Origin: Candidatus Dormiibacterota bacterium
GTDB lineage: Bacteria > Chloroflexota > Dormibacteria > CF-121
Length of the DNA: 64,000 bases
NCBI GenBank assembly: GCA_035544955.1
Contig: DASZZN010000012.1
Span: 62,001 to 126,000, forward strand
Direction of reading: 5' to 3'
In this document: piece by piece, positions 15,944 through 25,289 of the stretch
Layout: each line of letters opens with the position of its first letter
Numbering within the stretch: position 1 is the stretch's first letter
The notes under the pieces: model-generated
Seen by the model: the letters and a program-made list of their open reading frames with translations, nothing else
Databases searched by the model: none
Told to the model about the DNA's origin: nothing
Program-made: the position numbers and the translations under genes

Positions 15944-17141
15944 CAGCCTGGTCATCTACATGGTGGTGCACCAGCCGCGCAGGATCCGGCTGCCGGCCCA
16001 GCTGATCCCCCGCGGCACCGCGCCCGAGAAGATGGACGCCCTGATCTTCGACGATCAGATGGACCGGCGCTACTTCGACAAGGTCGCCAAGTACTGCTAC
16101 CGGCCGGCCACCGAACTCTTCCAGTCGTTGGTGGACAAGGGCATGAAGATATCGCTCGGCTTCTCGGTTTCGTTCCTGCTGCAGATGCGGCGCTACGGTC
16201 CGGACGTGCTGGCCGGCTTCCAGAAGCTGGTCAGCCACGAGAACGTCGAGCTGGTCGCGGTCGAGCCCTATCACTCCTTCATCTTTTATCTCGACATCGG
16301 CGCCTTCGCCGAGCGGATGGCGTGGGGCAAGCACCAGCTCGAGGACACCTTCCAGAAAACGATCACGGTCACCGACACGACCGAGATGTTCATGTCGAAC
16401 GATGTCTACTTCCAGTTGCAGCTCAACGGGTTCAAGGGCGCCGTCATGGACGGCCGGCCCTGGGTGATGGGCTGGCGCGAGCCGACGCACCTTTACCGCT
16501 ATCCCAACGAGGAGATGCGGCTCTTCACCCGCCATTACGAGCTGAGCGACGACGTCGGCTACCGCTTCAGCAACCGCCAGTGGAATGGCTGGCCGCTGAT
16601 GGCCGATACCTACGCGACCTGGGTCCGGCAGGCGATGGGCGAGTTCGTCTTTATCGCCTGGGACTTCGAGACCTTCGGCGAGCACCACCGGGCTGACTCG
16701 GGCATCTTCCCCTTCATGCACGCGCTCCACGCCGACTTCGCCAAGAACAAGATGCACTACCTGTCGCCATCGGAGGCGATTGCCACCTTCAAGGACGCCC
16801 ACGAGATGCCACTGCCGGAGTACGGATGCACCTGGGCCGGAGATGGCGGCATGGACTTCTTCCTGGGCAACGAGGCGCAACAGGGCATCTTCCGGCTGAT
16901 GCACCACATCTACAACAAGGCGAAGCTGACCAAGCACCCGCACCTGATCGACATCGCCATGTGGTTACTACAGTCCGACAACCTTCACTTGATTCAGTGG
17001 TTCTCCAAGGCCGGCGCGCAGGCCGAGGTCTCCGCCTACTTCACCCCGGATGAATGGTGGGAGCTCGGCGGCCTGGGCATCCTTCGCGAGCAGCAGCGGG
17101 TCTACGTCAACTTCCTCCGCGCGATGGACGAGTATGTGTGA
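15936..17141 (+). CDS. glycoside hydrolase family 57 protein
   Basis: 401 residues. The (beta/alpha)7 GH57 pattern starts with the VVHQP motif at residues 10-14; VAVEPYHSF (Glu about 109) and AWDFETFGEHH (Asp about 243) correspond to the nucleophile and acid motifs. GH57 enzymes are alpha-amylases, 4-alpha-glucanotransferases or branching enzymes acting on alpha-glucans. Cellular location appears cytoplasmic (no signal peptide). It is coupled to the GT4 gene, so the pair may build and trim one glucan. The exact reaction cannot be read from sequence alone. Confidence 0.85.
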   Translation: MPNSLVIYMVVHQPRRIRLPAQLIPRGTAPEKMDALIFDDQMDRRYFDKVAKYCYRPATELFQSLVDKGMKISLGFSVSFLLQMRRYGPDVLAGFQKLVSHENVELVAVEPYHSFIFYLDIGAFAERMAWGKHQLEDTFQKTITVTDTTEMFMSNDVYFQLQLNGFKGAVMDGRPWVMGWREPTHLYRYPNEEMRLFTRHYELSDDVGYRFSNRQWNGWPLMADTYATWVRQAMGEFVFIAWDFETFGEHHRADSGIFPFMHALHADFAKNKMHYLSPSEAIATFKDAHEMPLPEYGCTWAGDGGMDFFLGNEAQQGIFRLMHHIYNKAKLTKHPHLIDIAMWLLQSDNLHLIQWFSKAGAQAEVSAYFTPDEWWELGGLGILREQQRVYVNFLRAMDEYV

Positions 17142-17237
17142 GTCGAAACGGCCGCTCGCGGTTACCGGCTAGCGCACATCGGGACCCGCGGAAAACCGGG
17201 ATACGGCGAGTCCTTTACGGCTGATACTCAGCCACCC

Positions 17238-17243
17238 TAGAAT
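17238..17243 (+). promoter_or_regulatory. -10-like box upstream of the REC protein
   Basis: TAGAAT, then a leader of about 24 nt containing a purine-rich ribosome-binding site (17256-17267) before GTG at 17274. Unlike most promoters here this one gives a leadered mRNA. Confidence 0.45.
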
Positions 17244-17273
17244 TCCGAAAGGAATGGAAGAGGGGGGACTGTT

Positions 17274-17690
17274 GTGAGTGGCGTCCCGGCTTCTATTCCG
17301 ACGAACGACGAACCACCCGTCCTCGTCGCCGACGACGACCGCGACGTCCGGACGATGCTGCGGACGCTGCTCGAGCTCGATGGCCACGAGGTCATGGAAG
17401 CCAAGGACGGCGAAGAGGCCTGGCGGCTGTGCGTCGAAGTCCAGCCGGCGGTCGTGGTGGCCGACATCCAGATGCCGGGGATCGACGGGCTACAACTCTG
17501 CCGGCGGATCCGTGAGAGCCGCTACTCGCCGGACATCAAGGTCATCGTCTACACCGCCGGGATGGCGACCCCTGAGGAGGCCAAAAAGGCCGGCTGCGAC
17601 GAGTACTTCCTGAAGACCGATCCCTTGCCAAAGCTGCGCGACAAGGTCCGCCAATACACGAGCGCCCGTCCCGGACCGGCCACGCTCTAG
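17274..17690 (+). CDS. single-domain response regulator
   Basis: 138 residues consisting of one receiver domain: acidic pocket DDDRD near the N-terminus, phospho-acceptor aspartate in VVVADIQMPGIDG, then YTAG (Thr) and FLKTD (Lys). No output domain is present, so it would act through protein contacts, or pass phosphate on. No kinase gene is adjacent. It lies between the GH57 gene and a membrane protein and has its own promoter and ribosome-binding site. Confidence 0.85.
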   Translation: MSGVPASIPTNDEPPVLVADDDRDVRTMLRTLLELDGHEVMEAKDGEEAWRLCVEVQPAVVVADIQMPGIDGLQLCRRIRESRYSPDIKVIVYTAGMATPEEAKKAGCDEYFLKTDPLPKLRDKVRQYTSARPGPATL

Positions 17691-17717
17691 CCCTTACCCG
17701 GGGCCCTCACCAGGGGG

Positions 17718-17736
17718 CGAATACGATCCGTATTCG
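17718..17736. promoter_or_regulatory. perfect 8-bp inverted repeat
   Basis: CGAATACG-N3-CGTATTCG sits about 30 bp upstream of the -10 box at 17767, just outside the -35 position. This suits an operator or activator site for the membrane-protein gene at 17780. It is not followed by a T run, so a terminator for the REC gene is less likely. Confidence 0.35.
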
Positions 17737-17766
17737 GCGGCTGCAAGGTCGGCCAGCGCGCCCGGG

Positions 17767-17772
17767 TTATAC
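17767..17772 (+). promoter_or_regulatory. -10-like box of a leaderless promoter
   Basis: TTATAC, 7 nt, then GTG at 17780, with no Shine-Dalgarno. Confidence 0.45.
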
Positions 17773-17779
17773 CGCAGGG

Positions 17780-18427
17780 GTGCCTTCCTTGCCCGTGCCT
17801 CCGTTTCCGGCCGTGGTCGCGGTGGCCATTGGCGTGCTGCTCTTGCTGCGGCTCGTCGGTGGATCCATGCCCTGGGGCCAATTGATGATCGCCGTCGGCC
17901 CGGACGGCCGCCCGATGCGACCGCGCGTCAAGTGGCACCTGTGGACCATTTGCCGTGGCGAGCCACCACTGATGACGGCCGCGCTCGGTTTTGTGTCTAT
18001 CGTGCTCGGGTTGCTGGCGCTTTACTTTGTCGGGCCGGAGCTGGCAGAGGCCATCAGCCACCCGGTGGCGCGCTGGCTCGTGTACCTGATGCTCTTCACC
18101 CTGGGGGCGTCCGGCACGGTCGTGCCGGTCGGCGTCATCGTCCTCGTCCGCAGCGGCCTCGACCTTGCCGCCCGGCGATCCTCCATGGTCGGCGTGGTGG
18201 TGGGCATGCGCCGCGACGTCGGCCTCTTCGGCCGGACCTACCGCGTCGCCATTCAGGGCGGAGATCGCGTGATGACCAAACGACTTTGGGCCGAGGCATT
18301 CCGCGTCAACCGCACGACCTTCGATCGGCTGCGGCCGGGTGACCGCATCACCATCGAGTACTCACCACATCTGCGCTACGTCTACCACATGGTCATGCCG
18401 GAACCGCTGAAAAAAGCGGTCGGTTAG
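17780..18427 (+). CDS. membrane protein of unknown function, DUF3592-like
   Basis: 215 residues with three or four helices (about 9-28, 63-85, 95-125) and a C-terminal soluble part containing GVVVGMRRDVGLFGRTYRVAI and a GDRITIEYSPHLRYVYHM stretch, a beta-rich pattern seen in DUF3592-type proteins. It may sense or bind something at the membrane; no function is known. It precedes the large glucan enzyme by 15 nt, but that gene has its own promoter. Confidence 0.6.
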   Translation: MPSLPVPPFPAVVAVAIGVLLLLRLVGGSMPWGQLMIAVGPDGRPMRPRVKWHLWTICRGEPPLMTAALGFVSIVLGLLALYFVGPELAEAISHPVARWLVYLMLFTLGASGTVVPVGVIVLVRSGLDLAARRSSMVGVVVGMRRDVGLFGRTYRVAIQGGDRVMTKRLWAEAFRVNRTTFDRLRPGDRITIEYSPHLRYVYHMVMPEPLKKAVG

Positions 18428-18428
18428 C

Positions 18429-18434
18429 TAGACT
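18429..18434 (+). promoter_or_regulatory. -10-like box of a leaderless promoter
   Basis: TAGACT, 8 nt, then GTG at 18443. Confidence 0.45.
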
Positions 18435-18442
18435 CTTTCCCC

Positions 18443-21400
18443 GTGACGCGCCCCCTGCATGTGGCCTTCGTCTGGCACATGCACCAGCCTTATTACAGGG
18501 ATGACCTGACCAACAGTTTCCTGCTGCCATGGGTCCGGCTGCGCGCCGCAAAGGACTACTACAAGATGCCGGCCCTGCTCGACGATTACCCGGCCATCAA
18601 GCAGACCTTCAACCTGGTGCCGGCACTGGTGAAGCAGCTCCAGGATTACGTCGACGGTGGGTCCCAGGACGTCTACCTGGACCTCGCCCGCCGTCCGGTC
18701 GCGACGCTCAGCGGCGACGAGCGCGCCTTTATCGCGCGATGGATGACCGAGTCGAGCCAGATCCGGCGCGTCCGTCAGTATCCGCGCTACCTGGAACTCG
18801 TGCGCAAGCGGGAGCAGGCCTGGTCGCGCGCGTCCAACGACGGCATGGCGACGCTCTTCTCCGACGAGGAGCTGCGCGATCTACTCGTGTGGTTCAACCT
18901 TTCATGGATCGGCCCCGAGGTGATGGAGCACGACCCGGAGATTGCCGAACTCGTCCGCAAGGGGCGGTTCTTTTCTGACGCCGACGTCGAGCCCGTGCTG
19001 CGGGTCCAGTTGGCACTGCTCGGCAAGGTGCTGCCCAAGTATCGCGAGCTGCAGGAGCGCGGGCAGGCGGAGCTGATCACCAGCCCCTACTACCATCCCA
19101 TCCTGCCGCTGATCGCGGACCTTGGCATTGCGCGCGTGGCACGACCCGACCTGGCGATGCCGCGGCGGCCGTTCAAGCATCTCGACGACGCGGCCGAGCA
19201 GCTGCGCCTCGGCATCGAGACGCATACGCAGTGCTTCGGCCGCCGGCCGCGCGGGCTGTGGCCACCGGAAGCCGCCATCTCCGATGACGCCGTGCGGTTG
19301 GCGGCCGATCACGCACTCGAATGGATGCTCAGTGACGAGGGCGTCCTCTCGCGGTCACTCCCGAGCCCGATCACGCGAGATGCGCAGGGGCAGGTGACAC
19401 AGGCCGGCCTGCTCTACCAGCCCTACCGCGTGCAGGGCAACGGGCCGCCGATTCATCTCCTCTTCCGCGACTCGCGGCTCTCGAACGCGATTGGCTTCGA
19501 GTGCCAGAACTCGCCCGCCGAGCAGGCGGCCGGGGACCTCGTCGACCGGCTTCGCGCCATCCAACAGCAGCAGGAGGACACGCCGTTCCTGGCGGTGATT
19601 GCCCTGGACGGCGAAAACTGCTGGGATTCGTATGAGGCCAACGGCAACCCCTTCCTCAATTCGCTCTACAGCCGCCTGATGCAGGAGCCTCAGCTGAAAG
19701 CGGTGACGGTTTCGGAATTTCTCGGGGCCTTTCCCGCCGACGGCTCGCTGTCCCGCATTCATCCCGGCTCCTGGATCAACGCGAACTTCGATACCTGGGT
19801 CGGCGACGAGGAACACAACGTGGCCTGGGACCTGCTGGCCGAGGCGCGGGATTTTCTCAGCGAGCGTGAACGACAGGCGGATGAGCCTGAGTCGCTCGCG
19901 TCGGCGCGCCGCGAGGCGCTGATCGCCGAGGGCAGCGACTGGTTCTGGTGGTTTGGCCGATCGCACGATTCGGGGATGGACCAGATCTGGGATAGCCTTT
20001 TCAGGCTCCATCTCCGCAACATCTATATGTCGCTGCGGCGGCCGCCCCCCGCCAACCTCTATAGGCCGATCGCCAGGGACGCCGGGGGATCAGCCTCCAA
20101 GCGGCCCGATCGCAAGATCACGCCCAAGCTCAACGGCCAGGTGGATGAGGCGGAGTGGGAGGCGGGCGGATACGTGGACGTCAGCGCGCTCTTCGGCGCG
20201 ATGCACCCCCCGAAGGGCGCCGTGCGGCGGATCTGGTTCGGTCACGACGATCACAACCTTTACTTGCGATTCGATTTTCTCCCCGCCGATCGGCCGCGGC
20301 CGGTTGAGCTCGAGATCTTCTTCTCGGGCAGTCCGACGCAGCGCAGTGACGGCAACCTCGGTTTCGACCCCGCGTTCCGCTTGACGGCGCGGCCCAGCGG
20401 TTCAGACGTGGAGTTGGAGTTGCGGGCGGTGCCGCCTGATGCGCACTCGGCGCAGCCGCGCTGGGCGGGCCGTACCACCGGTGGTGAGGCGGTCGCGTTT
20501 GCCGTGCCCTTCGACGCGCTCGGGCACGACCCCGGCGAGACGGTCGAAATGGTGGCGGTCGCCCACGAGGGCGGCAAGGCCGTGGAACAGCTGCCTCCCT
20601 CCGGCTCGATCCCGGTGCGGGTGCCGGGCGACGTCTTTTCTGGACGCCACCAGCAACCACTGAAGATCTTGCTGGTCGCGGCCGAGGTCGCACCCTTTGC
20701 CAAGGTGGGCGGCCTGGCCGATGTGGCCGGCGCGCTGCCCAAGGCGCTCAAGGCGATGGGTCACGACGTCCGCGTCGTCATGCCTCGCTACGGCAGCATC
20801 GACGTCGAGAAGTACGGATTACGACGCATCGTCAGCAATCTCGGGGTCCCGCTGGCGCACCAACCGGTCAATGCGGACGTCCTCGAGGGACGGATCGCCG
20901 GCGAGGTGCCGATCTACTTCATCGAGAACCAGCAATTCTTTGGGCGCGACGGCATGTACGGCTTCTGGGACGACGACGCGCGTTTCATTTATTTCAGCCG
21001 GGCGGCGCTCGAGATGCTGCGGCCGCTGGACTTCCGCCCCGACGTGATCCACGTCAATGACTGGCACACGGCGGTGATTCCCAACATGCTGGCGCGGCTC
21101 TACGGCGCTGATCCCTTCTACGCCGACATCGCCACGGTGCTCACCATTCACAATCTCGCCTTCCAGGGCGTCTTCGGTTACGGCGCGCTGCAGCTGGCGG
21201 ACCTGGAGCAATGGGGCCTGATCAAGCCCGGTATGCCCGGACTCGACGACATCGTCAACCTCCTCGGCCGCGGGCTCTATTTCTCCGACGTCGTCAACAC
21301 CGTCAGCAATCGTTATGCGGAAGAGATCCTGACGCCCGAGTACGGCGAAAAGATGGACCCGCTGCTGAGCGTCTTTCGCAGCAAGCTGCACGGGATCATC

Positions 21401-22147
21401 AATGGCATCGACTACGACGTCTTCAACCCCTCGACGGACGCGTCGCTGGCCACCCTCTACGACATCGGCAGCATCGAAAAGAAGGTTGAGAACAAGCTCG
21501 CGCTGCAGAAGGAAGTCGGTCTCCCGCAGGACCCGGCGATCCCGGTGATCGGCCTGATCTCTCGGCTGTACGACCAGAAAGGCCTCGACCTGATCGCCAA
21601 CATCATGTGGGGGCTGATGCGGCTGAACCTGCAGCTCGTCGTGCTCGGTGCCGGCGATGCCCGATACGAGGAGATGTTCCGGGCCAACGCCCGCGACAAC
21701 CCGCGGAAGGTCTCCGCCACGATCGGGTTCAAACCGGTGCTGGCACAGCATATTTACGCCGGCTCGGATATGTTCCTGATGCCGTCGCGGTTCGAGCCGT
21801 GCGGCCTCGGCCAGCTGATCAGTCTTCGCTACGGGACCATCCCCATCGTGCGCGCCACCGGCGGCCTGGCCGACACCATCGACGACTGGGACCCGGTGCG
21901 GCAGACGGGCAACGGCTTCGTCTTCACCGCCTACGACCACTGGGACCTGTTCGCCCAGGTCGTCCGGTCGCTGGAAACTTTCCGTCAGCGGTCGCTCTGG
22001 CGGCGGCTGCAAGCCAATGCCATGTCGACGGACGTCAGCTGGGCCAACTCCGCGGAAAAATACGTGGGTCTTTACCGGGCGGCGATGGGAAATCACGCCG
22101 ATTCACGGGAGTATTCCGCGGCTGCCGCTGACCCCAACAGCTGGTAA
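18443..22147 (+). CDS. GH57 - CBM9-like - GT5 glycogen synthase fusion
   Basis: 1,234 residues with three parts. Residues 1-545 are a GH57 domain (FVWHMHQPYY start, nucleophile segment GLWPPEAA with Glu276, acid segment ALDGEN near 388). Residues about 558-725 begin LNGQVDEAEW and contain DDHNLYLRFDF, a beta-sandwich like CBM9/DOMON carbohydrate-binding domains. Residues about 740-1215 are a full GT5 starch/glycogen synthase: AEVAPFAKVGGLADV (ADP-glucose loop), HVNDWHT, GLISRLYDQKGLD, and SRFEPCGLGQL. One chain could thus elongate an alpha-1,4-glucan and cleave or branch it. GlgA is usually about 480 residues and separate. No ADP-glucose pyrophosphorylase of the GlgC type is seen in the window. 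Confidence 0.9.
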   Translation: MTRPLHVAFVWHMHQPYYRDDLTNSFLLPWVRLRAAKDYYKMPALLDDYPAIKQTFNLVPALVKQLQDYVDGGSQDVYLDLARRPVATLSGDERAFIARWMTESSQIRRVRQYPRYLELVRKREQAWSRASNDGMATLFSDEELRDLLVWFNLSWIGPEVMEHDPEIAELVRKGRFFSDADVEPVLRVQLALLGKVLPKYRELQERGQAELITSPYYHPILPLIADLGIARVARPDLAMPRRPFKHLDDAAEQLRLGIETHTQCFGRRPRGLWPPEAAISDDAVRLAADHALEWMLSDEGVLSRSLPSPITRDAQGQVTQAGLLYQPYRVQGNGPPIHLLFRDSRLSNAIGFECQNSPAEQAAGDLVDRLRAIQQQQEDTPFLAVIALDGENCWDSYEANGNPFLNSLYSRLMQEPQLKAVTVSEFLGAFPADGSLSRIHPGSWINANFDTWVGDEEHNVAWDLLAEARDFLSERERQADEPESLASARREALIAEGSDWFWWFGRSHDSGMDQIWDSLFRLHLRNIYMSLRRPPPANLYRPIARDAGGSASKRPDRKITPKLNGQVDEAEWEAGGYVDVSALFGAMHPPKGAVRRIWFGHDDHNLYLRFDFLPADRPRPVELEIFFSGSPTQRSDGNLGFDPAFRLTARPSGSDVELELRAVPPDAHSAQPRWAGRTTGGEAVAFAVPFDALGHDPGETVEMVAVAHEGGKAVEQLPPSGSIPVRVPGDVFSGRHQQPLKILLVAAEVAPFAKVGGLADVAGALPKALKAMGHDVRVVMPRYGSIDVEKYGLRRIVSNLGVPLAHQPVNADVLEGRIAGEVPIYFIENQQFFGRDGMYGFWDDDARFIYFSRAALEMLRPLDFRPDVIHVNDWHTAVIPNMLARLYGADPFYADIATVLTIHNLAFQGVFGYGALQLADLEQWGLIKPGMPGLDDIVNLLGRGLYFSDVVNTVSNRYAEEILTPEYGEKMDPLLSVFRSKLHGIINGIDYDVFNPSTDASLATLYDIGSIEKKVENKLALQKEVGLPQDPAIPVIGLISRLYDQKGLDLIANIMWGLMRLNLQLVVLGAGDARYEEMFRANARDNPRKVSATIGFKPVLAQHIYAGSDMFLMPSRFEPCGLGQLISLRYGTIPIVRATGGLADTIDDWDPVRQTGNGFVFTAYDHWDLFAQVVRSLETFRQRSLWRRLQANAMSTDVSWANSAEKYVGLYRAAMGNHADSREYSAAAADPNSW

Positions 22148-22168
22148 GAACGGGGCTCCGCCGGCACC

Positions 22169-22215
22169 AGAAAAGGCCGTTGGTCTAATAGAGGTTAATA
22201 TTTGGGGCCTTTTCT
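22169..22215 (+). terminator. possible terminator with long loop
   Basis: AGAAAAGGCC (22169-22178) pairs with GGCCTTTTCT (22206-22215) across a 27-nt AT-rich loop, and the distal arm is T-rich. It is the only candidate stop signal for the fusion gene. Confidence 0.4.
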
Positions 22216-22314
22216 TTACGAAGTGACACCGGTTGATGCATGATTACGGCGATTCGGCGCTAGCAAGCAACGCTGGACCACTCATCTTTGCCTGGAAGGG
22301 AGGTAATCGCGTAT

Positions 22315-24171
22315 ATGGATCAATCTATCGGCAAGTTGCGATGGTTGCGCGCTTCGACGCTCATCGCTGGGGTCGCTGTTCTTGTTTCCGCCTGCGGTAG
22401 CTCGACCAGTGGGACTCCGACGAAGGAGACACTGGCGTCGAGCTACAACCCCGTCAACGGCACCAAGGGAGGGCAGCTGATCTTCTCGGATTGGGAGCCC
22501 GTCCAAGACCTGAACGTGATCGCGAGCTCGGCCCAGACCACGCTGCAGGTGGCCGCCGGGCCCATCTGGTCGATGTTGTGGGGGTTCGATTCGCAGAACA
22601 AGCCGATCCCCGACCTCGTCACTGACGTGCCGACCACCGACAACGGCATGGTCAAGAAGATCGACGCGACCCACATGGACATCACGATCAAGCTGAAGTC
22701 TGGCTTGAAGTGGTCGGACGGCTCGCCGCTGACGAGCGCCGACGTCAAGTTCACCGTCGACGCGTATTGCAACCCGGATGTCGGCGCATCGAGCCAGCTG
22801 GGCTACGACCACATCGCGTCGCAGGAGATCAAGGACGCCCAGACCGTGATCTGGCACCTCGGCCCCAACAAGGCTGGTACCTGCGGATTGGCGGCTGACA
22901 TACCCAGCGGCGTCTACTCGCCGTACATCGCTACCTTCGCCACAACCTATGTTGTGCCCCAGGCGGCGCTGTCGAGCATCCAGCCCAAGAACTGGGCGAC
23001 CTCCGACTACTTCACGAAGAAGCCGACCCCGACCAGCGGTCCCTACATGGTCCAGGACTTCGCGCCGGGACCCGCGGCGATCGTCACGCTGGTTCCGAAC
23101 CCGAACTACGCGGCGGGACGGAGTGGGGCCAAGTTCTTCGGCCACGCACCCTTTCTGAACAAGCTGACCTACAAGATCTACGGCGACAAGTCCTCGCAGA
23201 TCGCGGGGATCAAGGCGGGCGACACCGACCTGGGCCTCGACCTGATCGCCAAGGACCTCCCCTCGCTGCAGGGGTGGACCGGCGGCAAGTCGGTTTACGC
23301 GAACGGGTTGCTCAACGAGGGGATCTACTTCAACCTCGGGAACAACGAGATCGGCTGCAAGGCGCAACAGTACGCTGCAACCTGCGGCAAGGCGACCCCG
23401 TGGAAGGATGACAAGCTGGTTCGCCAGGCGATCTGGCTCGCCTCCGACCTGACCGCGATGAACACGCAGCTCGTGGGCGGCATCGGCAAGCCCATGAACA
23501 CGTTCCTTCCGTCGACGCTGTCACCCTTCTACGACACGAGCGTTGCGGCCTTCACCCGCAACGTGAGCAAGGCGAACTCGCTGCTCGACCAGGACGGGTG
23601 GACCAAGGCGGCTGACGGCACCCGCAGCAAGAGCGGCGTCAAGCTGGCCTGGACGCTGAGCACCACCTCCGGCAACCCGCAGCGGGCGGCCGAGGAAGAG
23701 CTCCTGATCAGCAACTGGAAGGAGATCGGCGCGACGGTGACGACCAAGAACTGGCCCGCCGGCCAATTCTTCGACAGCTGGACGGGCGGTGGGGTCAACG
23801 CCACGGGCCAGTACGACATGTCGCTCTATGCCAACAGCTTCGCGCCGGATCCGGACTCCTGGGCGTCGCTGGCCCTTCCGAGTCAGATCCCCACCGCGGC
23901 GAACCCCTCTGGGGCGAACTGGGACCGGATGAACGATCCCAAGCTGACCGACCTCTTGACCCAGGGCGAGAACACGATCGACGTCAATGCGCGCGTCGCG
24001 CTCTACAAGCAAGCACAGACCGAGTGGGCCGACTACGTTGGCTACTTCGGGCTCTACGAGCGGCCTGACGTCTTCGGCGTTGGCAACAACTTCGGCAACT
24101 TCTTCCCGACGGCGAATACCTGCGTTTCGACCTGCAACGCCCCAGACTGGTTCCGGAAGGGGGCGTCCTAG
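22315..24171 (+). CDS. ABC transporter substrate-binding lipoprotein, peptide type
   Basis: 618 residues, SBP family 5 (DppA/OppA like). The signal peptide ends in a lipobox (VSAC), so it is anchored by a lipidated cysteine near residue 24. The typical SBP_bac_5 order is visible: DLVTDVP, GLKWSDGSPLTSADVKF, the GPYMV stretch and LLDQDGW. It would capture a peptide, amine or sugar-like ligand outside the membrane. The start ATG at 22315 follows AAGGGAGG at 11 nt; a TTG at 22288 is in frame but precedes that site. A 14-bp hairpin separates it from the permease genes. Confidence 0.9.
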   Translation: MDQSIGKLRWLRASTLIAGVAVLVSACGSSTSGTPTKETLASSYNPVNGTKGGQLIFSDWEPVQDLNVIASSAQTTLQVAAGPIWSMLWGFDSQNKPIPDLVTDVPTTDNGMVKKIDATHMDITIKLKSGLKWSDGSPLTSADVKFTVDAYCNPDVGASSQLGYDHIASQEIKDAQTVIWHLGPNKAGTCGLAADIPSGVYSPYIATFATTYVVPQAALSSIQPKNWATSDYFTKKPTPTSGPYMVQDFAPGPAAIVTLVPNPNYAAGRSGAKFFGHAPFLNKLTYKIYGDKSSQIAGIKAGDTDLGLDLIAKDLPSLQGWTGGKSVYANGLLNEGIYFNLGNNEIGCKAQQYAATCGKATPWKDDKLVRQAIWLASDLTAMNTQLVGGIGKPMNTFLPSTLSPFYDTSVAAFTRNVSKANSLLDQDGWTKAADGTRSKSGVKLAWTLSTTSGNPQRAAEEELLISNWKEIGATVTTKNWPAGQFFDSWTGGGVNATGQYDMSLYANSFAPDPDSWASLALPSQIPTAANPSGANWDRMNDPKLTDLLTQGENTIDVNARVALYKQAQTEWADYVGYFGLYERPDVFGVGNNFGNFFPTANTCVSTCNAPDWFRKGAS

Positions 24172-24191
24172 CCGACTGACTTCGACCCGAA

Positions 24192-24223
24192 GGTTGAGAG
24201 CGGCCACCGGGCCGCTCTCAACC
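24192..24223 (+). repeat. strong intercistronic hairpin
   Basis: A perfect 14-bp stem (24192-24205 with 24210-24223) and a 4-nt loop without a T tail. At this place, behind an abundant binding-protein message, such hairpins commonly stabilise the 3' end and cut down read-through to the permeases. Confidence 0.6.
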
Positions 24224-24253
24224 CGATCTCCTCCCAGGCGCCGTCGGCGAGAG

Positions 24254-24259
24254 TAGAAT
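24254..24259 (+). promoter_or_regulatory. -10-like box before the permease genes
   Basis: TAGAAT, then a short leader with AGGAAGG (24271-24277) 4 nt before the ATG at 24282. It suggests the permeases have their own promoter besides read-through. Confidence 0.4.
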
Positions 24260-24281
24260 CCAGCAAGGGTAGGAAGGCCAC

Positions 24282-25289
24282 ATGATTGGGTTTATCGGGC
24301 GCCGCATCCTTCAGTCGATCCCGACCCTCATCCTGATCTCGTTACTCCTCTTCTTCGGGATGCAGGCGGTGCCGGGTGGCCCCCTGTCGGCCTTCGCCTT
24401 CCGCCCGGGGATGAGCAACGCCGCCCGGCAGGCCATCGTCCACCAGTGGGGCCTCGACCAACCCGTCTACATTCAGTACGTGCAATGGGTGAAGTCGATG
24501 GTGACCGGCAACTGGCAGTTCTCGTTCTTCATGCACCGCTCCGTTCGTGAGGTGATCTTTCAGCGGCTGCCGGCGACTGCGATCTTGATGGTGACGGCCT
24601 ACGTGATCCAGCAGCTTATCGCGCTGCCCGCCGGGATCATCGCGGCGTTACGGCGCTATTCGTTCTTCGATCAGGCGGTGACCTTCTTCTCCTACGTCGG
24701 CTACTCGATGCCCACGTTCTGGCTGGGGCTCATGCTGCTGCTGATCTTCGCCGTCATGATTCCCATCCTCCCGGTCGCCGGCATCATCGACATCCGCGCC
24801 GCGGGGGCGCCCTTCCTGACGGCTGATTACAACGCCTGGTTCGGGCAGCACCCAATCGCCGGCATCCTGGACATCTTGAGCCATATCGTGCTGCCCGCAA
24901 CCACGATCGCCATCGTTGGCATTGCCGGGGACTCGCGCTTCATGCGCTCGTCGATGCTCGACGCGATCCACCAGGACTACGTCCGGACCGCCCGGGCCAA
25001 AGGGTTGAGCGAGCGCGTCGTGGTTCTCAAACACGCTCTGCGCAATGCGTTGCTCCCGGTTGTGACCAACATCGGGATTGAGCTGCCACTCCTCTTCTCG
25101 GGCGCGGTGGTCACCGAGGCCATTTTCAGCTGGCCCGGGATGGGCCAGTTATTCTTCCAGGCACTGGAGGCGTTCGACTACCCCCTCTTGATGGGCATCC
25201 TGTCGGTTTCTGCCGTCCTGATCATTCTGTTCAACCTGCTGGCCGACATCGCCTACGCGTACATCGACCCGAGAATCTCCTATGCTTGA
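24282..25289 (+). CDS. peptide-type ABC transporter permease, DppB-like
   Basis: 335 residues with six helices. The opening FIGRRILQSIPTLILISLLLF and the N-terminal extracellular part are typical of DppB/OppB; the EAA loop reads DYVRTARAKGLSERVVVLKHALRNALLP and docks the ATPases. A ribosome-binding site (AGGAAGG) precedes the start. It overlaps the second permease by 8 nt. Substrate class follows from the neighbouring SBP family 5 protein. Confidence 0.92.
   Translation: MIGFIGRRILQSIPTLILISLLLFFGMQAVPGGPLSAFAFRPGMSNAARQAIVHQWGLDQPVYIQYVQWVKSMVTGNWQFSFFMHRSVREVIFQRLPATAILMVTAYVIQQLIALPAGIIAALRRYSFFDQAVTFFSYVGYSMPTFWLGLMLLLIFAVMIPILPVAGIIDIRAAGAPFLTADYNAWFGQHPIAGILDILSHIVLPATTIAIVGIAGDSRFMRSSMLDAIHQDYVRTARAKGLSERVVVLKHALRNALLPVVTNIGIELPLLFSGAVVTEAIFSWPGMGQLFFQALEAFDYPLLMGILSVSAVLIILFNLLADIAYAYIDPRISYA

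Noticed and set aside
20819-22096. 425-codon minus-strand frame
   Set aside because: Antisense to the glycogen-synthase part of the fusion gene, which has all family motifs on the plus strand.
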